A stretch of DNA of 64,000 bases. It comes from Platismatia glauca. Its lineage: Eukaryota > Ascomycota > Lecanoromycetes > Lecanorales > Parmeliaceae. Each line of letters begins with the position of its first letter. Positions within the stretch are counted from its first letter, which is position 1. Location of the stretch: NCBI GenBank assembly GCA_963556305.1, contig OY745782.1, positions 248,001 through 312,000 of the forward strand, read 5' to 3'. This document shows positions 58,273 to 64,000 of the stretch, in pieces. Below the pieces are notes generated by a model, which was not told where the DNA came from, searched no databases, and saw nothing but the letters and a program-made list of their open reading frames with translations. The translations under genes were made by a program, and so were the position numbers.

Positions 58273-60067
58273 TATATTCGTCTGAAAGGAGAATGTCCCT
58301 TTACCAAACGACAGAAACTTCTTCGGTTGGAGCATGCATCCTCTACCAAGATGGCAATACTAATTCGACTAGAAAGTCGCGCCCGAATTTGCATAGTGGG
58401 ATGTCGATGTCGACATTGACACATGGGAAAGGAGGATTGTATTCTCCTTTTACCGTCTGCTTGGAACAAAAAGCCACGAGACGACCTATACTGCCGCAAC
58501 AACGCATGCATGGAGGCCAACAAATCATGAACAACACGCGACAGCCGTCTTTTGGAGATGAAATTACGCTATGGATATCCTCGAAGGCCCAATGAGGTCC
58601 AGCCTCGCCTCGGCAGGACAATGAGTGAACGTTCTTGGGACAGTGAAGCTGCGACTTTAACAAAGAACAGAGTAAGTAGGGAGATGTGGTGATTACGTCA
58701 AGCATTGTACAAACATTGTGTCAATTCTCATCATCATAGCCGACAGCTGTCAAAAGGTTAAGATTTCCCAGTCATAAAAAGGATAGATTCTTCCAGTTCC
58801 GCATTTCTCTGTTCATGTTTTACCTACCTTTGTAAAATAAATTTGTTTCACAATGTCATTCTACCAAGTATGCACTCCACCTTCCCTTCTCCAACAGTGT
58901 GTCTTCGCCCTCGCAACATCCATAACCGGACCCAAAAATCCTCCCGACAACATCCCTCTCCACCCCCGACGCCGCCAAAGGTCTCCCTCTCAAGCGAAAC
59001 CTACCGGGTGCGCGACCCTAAGTCCAAAACCACGCCATCTAATTATCTCCAGGGACAGTCCAACTAAATCTTATCGAAGACCCAAAATGCGTATGGCCAG
59101 GACTTTGGCGGCTTCGTGCGCGGCGAGTATGGGGGTCGCGGAGTGTGCATCGGGGTTGAGTTTGTGGAAGCTGGATTGTTATAATTTGCAAGACGAGTTC
59201 GGAGGATGGTTGTGGAGGGCATGGGGGTTCATGGATGATTGTTGAGTGCTCTCGAGTCTACTTATCGAGGGCGAGGGTAGTAATATTGGCGGCCGGTGAT
59301 GGGGGGAGTGCCAAGTATGGAGCGGCGTTCAAGATTGTTGCCCTGTTCTCGTAGGCCGTTGCTTTGAGATGGGGGACCGTTTAGAGTCAACAGCGCTAGG
59401 CAAAGGCTCGACGGATATTGATGTATCTTTTGACATTGCTCGGACTGCTGGTCACTTTGAGCAAATATCAATCGAGGGGTTTGACTTGGTTGAAAAAGCT
59501 GTGGGGATAATTAGTATCTCGTTCCGCTGCCAGAGTAGACGCTCTTGGTGTGTGTCATGACACTGTTGGTTACTACTGCTACCGATAGATCTGTTTATGC
59601 TGCTGTCATACTGTCTACCTCATGCTTTTCCCTGTTACTATGATGTCGATGATAGCGAGAGTTCTAGGATGTAGAAATGTAAGAGGGTCATAGGCATGTG
59701 TGACTGAGCAAATCGTGTATTGCTACTAGATAGACCAATTCCCGAGGAACTTCGGTGTGAGGTACCTAGGTACCTGTGGTATTTAACCGCTGGGCCGTGC
59801 CGCCAAACAAGGCAGAAATGCGCAGCATCGGCCTTGCTGGCTGTGATTGAGTGATCCCAAGGCTGTCTCCATAGGATGGTACAACAGCGCTCACCTGTAT
59901 GACTCCTTCTCTGCTATTCAATTAACAGGATCGAGGCTCCATCTGAGTAAAGTCCTAGAAAGCCTCCGACATAAAACGTCAACCACCGGCCTCTCAAAGC
60001 GACTACCTCAGAAAGTGACCAGCTAGTAAAACGGTCCCACGCGCTCTTATGATATGCCGTGAAAGAG
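58273..60067. other. Intergenic stretch with an unresolved short frame
   Basis: 1.8 kb. An ATG at 58853 (MSFYQ followed at once by a GTATGC donor-like word) could start a small spliced gene, but I could not join convincing exons. Frames at 59041-59245 read QDFGGFVRGEYGG in one frame, unassigned. Near 59763 there is the 16-base palindrome AGGTACCTAGGTACCT. Nothing else was recognised. Confidence 0.35.
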
Positions 60068-63000
60068 ATGAAGCATGAGGACTACACCGTGGGATGGATA
60101 TGTGCGTTGCCAACAGAGCTGGCTGCAGCGGTGGCCATGCTGGACGAACGTCATGATCCTCTCCCCCAGGACTCCCATGACACCAACAACTACACACTAG
60201 GGCGGATTGGTAGGCAGAACGTGGCTATTGCGTGTTTACCATCCGGAGTAACGGGCAACACTTCTGCTACCATCGTGGCAAGTCGCATCCACTCTACCTT
60301 TCCCTCCATCATATTTGGTCTGATGGTTGGTGTTGGCGGTGGAGCTCCGAGCACCGAGCACGATATTCGACTGGGAACTCCAAGCATCGAGCACGATATC
60401 CGACTGGGGGATGTAGTGGTTTCTCAACCCGGTGGGACTTCTGGTGGAGTGATACAGTATGACTTTGGCAAAACAGTCCAAGAAGGTCGATTTGTGCGCA
60501 CAGGGTCACTGAATCGACCACCTGATGTGCTGCTCAATGCTGTGAGCAGTTTACAGGCCAAACATATGATGGAAGAGACGGAGGTTCCTAGGCATCTGTC
60601 ACAAATGATGTCAAAGTATCCAAAGCTGCAAAAGACTAGTGCATATCAGGGCGCACAGCGGGATCACTTATTTGAGGCAGACTATGACCATCCAGCCGGC
60701 CAAGCAACGTGCGCTGAGTGTGATGATCGGCTTATCACTCGATCTGACCGTGACGATGAAACTCCCACAATCCACTATGGGTTGATCGCATCGGGGAATC
60801 AAGTGATGAGGGACGGAGTAACAAGAGAAAAGCTACGCAAAGAGCTCAATGTACTGTGCTTTGAGATGGAGGCAGCTGGTCTCATGGACAATTTTCCCTG
60901 TCTGGTGATTCGAGGGATATGTGATTATGCCGACACACACAAAAACAAGTGCTGGCAGCCTCATGCGGCGGCGGTGGCAGCGGCATATGCAAAGGAGCTC
61001 CTCTGCATCATCCCAGGAAAGGTGGTTGCCCACGCGCAGGTCCCGGCGACTTCGATAGCTACAAGATCGGGTGAGTAGACTGATAATTTTCACTATGTAG
61101 GCGGCGCATGGAAGGAGCCGGCCAGCACTTGGAGATCGCTTCCTTACCGTAAGAGAACAAGATATCGCGGAGAATATGGACTCTCGTTTGTCACAATCAA
61201 AGAACAAAAGCCATTCTCCAGATTATATGTAGCTGATCTTTCCATGACTACATTAGTAGCGCCTCTGTTCTCTGTGCCGTTCCAGAGAGATCGCAACTTC
61301 ATTGACCGAAAAGATCTGTTCTCCCAAATTGAGGATCGGCTTCAGATGCACCATCGTGTTTCGCTGTGTGGAATGGGAGGAGTCGGGTATGGATATTTTC
61401 CCTCGAACAAAATCCTGCAGACAGTGACTGATAGAAGGTGTCAGAAAATCCCAGATCGCCATTGAGTACGCTTATAGGTTTCGGCAATCCCACCCCCGGA
61501 GTCATGTCTTTTGGGTATACGCAACTACCTCTGCTACATTTGTGCAAGCCTTTCACCAGATCGCACGTAAATTACAGCTTCCCGCATGCGACGATCCCAA
61601 CACCGATGTATGTGAATTGGCTTTCACGTGGCTGGATGAGGAGGAGAGTCATTGGCTCATGATTGTCGACAATGCTGATAGTGCGGATCTCTTGTCCTCG
61701 GTCAGCTTGGAAGTACTACCAGCCTCTGGTACGCGAACTCAGAGACGCCTGATTGAATACCTTCCAACTATGTTACATTCCTCGAAGTCAATACTTGTTA
61801 CAACAAGAAGTAGACATGTGGGTCAGGATTTAGCCAACGGAGTACCAGGTATTGAAGTGCCGCCATTCTCATCTCAAGAAGCAATGGAGCTACTCCAATC
61901 AAAAACAAAAGGAGCTCCGGCGGATTCTTTTGATAAGCACGTTTCTGAAAAACTCTTAGACATCTTGGGATGTAATCCACTGGCCATTACACAGGCTGCT
62001 GCTTTTATAAATCGCAATCAAATGACCATTTCAAGCTATCTCGCAGATCTCGGACTTGATAAGCAGAACCTGGCGGATTATCTGAGTCAGGATCTTCAAG
62101 ACCCCCGAAGGCAACAGGGCTTTCCCAACTCCATCTTTCGGACATGGAAGTTGTCCTTCGATCAAATTCTGGCGGAAGAGCCTCAAACCGCAGAGCTGCT
62201 CTCACTGATGGCAATGCTTGATTCACAGCGGATTCCAGAAAAGCTGCTACGACCGTCAGTTGAGACAGACCTGAATTTCAGGATGGCTATTGGTACGCTT
62301 GACGGATTTGCTTTGATCAATCAAGAGATTGGGGGAGAGACATACTCAGTTCACCCACTTGTTCAAGCATCAATTTGCTATTGGCTAGAGCAGAGGCGTG
62401 AGAAAGCAAACTACGCCAGCCAGGCGTTGCAGCTGTTAGCTGAGGAGTTCCCCGATGGTAGGCATGAACATAAGGAGACATGTGAGTCAATGCTGGCACA
62501 TGCTCAAGTGATATTAAACTATAAATGCTCATCAGAAAAAGACATGAGGCACCGGGCAGCTCTTCTATATAATGTTGGAGTGTTTCATTGGATACAAGGC
62601 AGATATAGCTCTGCATATCAAGCAGCCTCGGAATCATATAACATCAACCAAGAACAAATGGGGGATCTCGCTACTGCCACATTAAGTTCCTTAAATTCAC
62701 TTGCAGAGGTGGTTGGGTATCAAGGGAAGTATGAAGCGGCCAAGGAGATGATCCAACGAGCGCTAGAAGGAAGGGAAAAGGTGCTAGGAGTTGAACATCC
62801 CGACACATTGGCCAGTGTCAGTAATCTAGCAATTGTGCTTCGGCTAAAAGGGAAGTATGAAGCGGCCGAGGAGATGATCCGACGAGCGCTAGAAGGAAGG
62901 GAAAAGGTGCTAGGAGTTGAACATCCCAACACATTGGCCAGTGTCAGTAATCTAGCAATTGTGCTTCGGTACCAAGGGAAGTATGAAGCGGCCGAGGAGA

Positions 63001-63137
63001 TGAGTCGACGAGCGCTGGAAGGAAGTGAGAAGGTGTTGGGAGCCCAGCATCCCGACACCTTGACCAGTGTCCAGAATCTGGCACGGATACTTCGGTATCA
63101 AGGGAAATACAAGTTGGACGAGGAGATCAACCAATGA
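60068..63137 (+). CDS. NLR-like protein: PNP/UDP-NB-ARC-TPR
   Basis: Three exons (60068-61070, 61101-61386, 61445-63137) give 993 residues. I start at the ATG at 60068 (MKHEDYTVGWICALPTELAA), which is the classical start of fungal PNP_UDP effector domains. The nucleoside-phosphorylase-like domain (residues 5-330) has GVGGGAPS, RLGDVVVSQPGG, FEMEAAGLM and IRGICDYADTHKN. The NB-ARC part follows (PFQRDRNFIDRKD), with the P-loop created by splicing (CGMGGVG|KSQIAIEYAYRFR), Walker B WLMIVDNAD, and CNPLAITQAAAFI. The C-terminus is a TPR array of the kinesin-light-chain type with 42-residue units (GKYEAAEEMIRRALEGREKV...). This architecture is well known among fungal NLRs, some of which control allorecognition or host-interaction cell death. 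Oddities are a duplicated 11-residue stretch in the phosphorylase domain and a frame break just after the stop. Confidence 0.88.
60344..60409 (+). repeat. 33-bp in-frame tandem duplication in the PNP domain
   Basis: Codons for APSTEHDIRLG (60344-60376) are followed at once by codons for TPSIEHDIRLG (60377-60409). The family normally has a single copy of this phosphate/base-binding loop (GGGAPSxxHDIRLGDVVVS). The two units differ at several bases, so the duplication is not brand new. Confidence 0.8.
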
Positions 63138-63213
63138 GTGCTGCAAGGGAGCAGGTGCTTGGAATAAAACATCCTGACACATTAACCAGCGCTTACAATC
63201 TTGCCTACCGCTC
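62721..63213 (+). repeat. 126-bp TPR-coding tandem repeats
   Basis: Units begin near 62721, 62847 and 62973 (each 126 bp, 42 codons), and a fourth begins near 63099. The first two are almost identical, sharing GCGCTAGAAGGAAGGGAAAA and most flanking bases. The third is slightly diverged. The fourth carries a stop (TGA 63135) and then continues its homology in another frame (REQVLGIKHPDTLTSAYNLAY) up to about 63213, where similarity stops. Confidence 0.85.
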
Positions 63214-64000
63214 AACAACGGTATCACGATGTATGATGTGTCCATTCTCAGTATCGCCACCTCAACTTCATTCCACCTCAACCCGCGTCGGGATTACAAA
63301 CCCTTGGCCGCACCGTCCTCCTCTGCCTCGATCATCCTTGAATGTCTTGACCGAATCGCAGCGTTGCGCAACCCGCAGCCGAGCTCCACATTCTGCGCTT
63401 TTCGACCAGTCAGGTTATCCATTCAGGCTATCGTCAATGTCAATATGATGCCTAGCAACACTACAAGCGCTATATACTTCGCCTCCGCCACCATCTGCAT
63501 CGATCCCCTATCCAGCGCCCAGATCGAGGGCAGAATATACGATCTCCGACTCTTCAACTGTTTCGTCGACGATGACCCGACGGGCGAGACCCTCGGCCAG
63601 ATCAAAAGCCACCACTGGCGAAGGTGCAACAGCGAAGCTCTCGTGGTCACGGATGAGCAGCACGGCAATTCGCGAAGACTGGAGTCCGATCGAGACATGG
63701 CTGTGGATAAGGCGCGCAGCCGCACTTCCAGACGTCGAAGGATCGGTCTGCGTATGGAGTTGAATATGATCTTGCGATAGAAATGTGGTAAAGGCTTCAA
63801 CGGACCCAGCCGCATTGTCCCAAGGAATCGTTTGTCCATCGCGCTGGGTTCCTTCGGGCCTCGGAACGCGACTGGATCTTCAGGCATTACGCTTCGTGCC
63901 TTTTGCGTCAGTTCGAAGAACCCCGACTCTCGTGGGCTTTTCATACGAGGGAGCACAAGTGTCACCCGGATTAGTACGCGGAGCATGCTGCCGTACCGGC
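63138..64000. other. End of window: decayed TPR unit and an unidentified frame
   Basis: 63138-63213 is out-of-frame TPR sequence. From there a plus-strand frame runs 63229-63780 (183 codons, includes VRLSIQAIVNVNMMPSNTTS and IEGRIYDLRLFNCFVDDDPT), overlapped by a minus-strand frame at 63423-63986. I recognise neither. The plus frame has the more protein-like composition but no certain start. Confidence 0.3.

Overview
The window looks like nuclear DNA of a filamentous ascomycete (Pezizomycotina). Genes are split by many short GT-AG introns (about 45-90 nt, clean splice sites and branch-like CTAA/CTGA motifs). The families present are typical of that group: a highly reducing (HR) polyketide synthase, an NRPS-like carboxylate reductase, Pth11/rhodopsin-type membrane proteins, an F-box protein, DUF7580, DUF7726 and DUF8035 proteins, and two fungal NLR-like proteins. 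Gene models were built by hand by joining frames at visible splice sites. Where I give a residue count, the exon sum is divisible by three and the conserved motifs line up.

Layout. 0-8 kb: a small membrane protein, a secreted four-cysteine protein, a junction of two head-truncated gene remnants (DUF8035 and a trans-enoyl-reductase-like MDR protein), and an unknown protein with hydrophobic stretches. 8-19 kb: a possible dienelactone-hydrolase remnant, a broken DUF7580 gene, a DUF7726 gene whose first intron is a large hairpin, an APC-type permease, a GNAT acetyltransferase and an F-box protein gene with one in-frame TGA. 19.9-23.4 kb: a 1055-residue secreted, mucin-like subtilisin (S8). 24.9-26.1 kb: a gene-fragment repeat and a long foldback repeat.

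26.4-43.9 kb is the core of the window, a four-gene biosynthetic locus arranged as two divergent pairs. The first pair is an intact 11-exon HR-PKS (KS-AT-DH-cMeT-ER-KR-ACP, no release domain) facing a LovG/FSH1-type serine hydrolase. The second is a seven-helix rhodopsin-domain protein facing an adenylation-thiolation-reductase (A-T-R) enzyme. The simplest reading is that the PKS builds a methylated reduced chain, the hydrolase releases the acid in trans, and the A-T-R enzyme activates and reduces it to an aldehyde or alcohol. This pathway is inferred from domains, not proven. Diverged copies of one gene fragment lie in inverted orientation on both sides of the locus (24.9 and 44.5 kb).

44-64 kb: a second rhodopsin-domain protein, a DUF7708-NACHT-ankyrin NLR, an intact nine-exon MFS transporter, and a PNP-NB-ARC-TPR NLR with near-identical TPR units and a frame-broken array end. 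Two short palindromes with similar outer ends (44.1 and 54.8 kb) may be miniature mobile elements. No transcription factor, P450, tRNA, rRNA or complete transposon was recognised.
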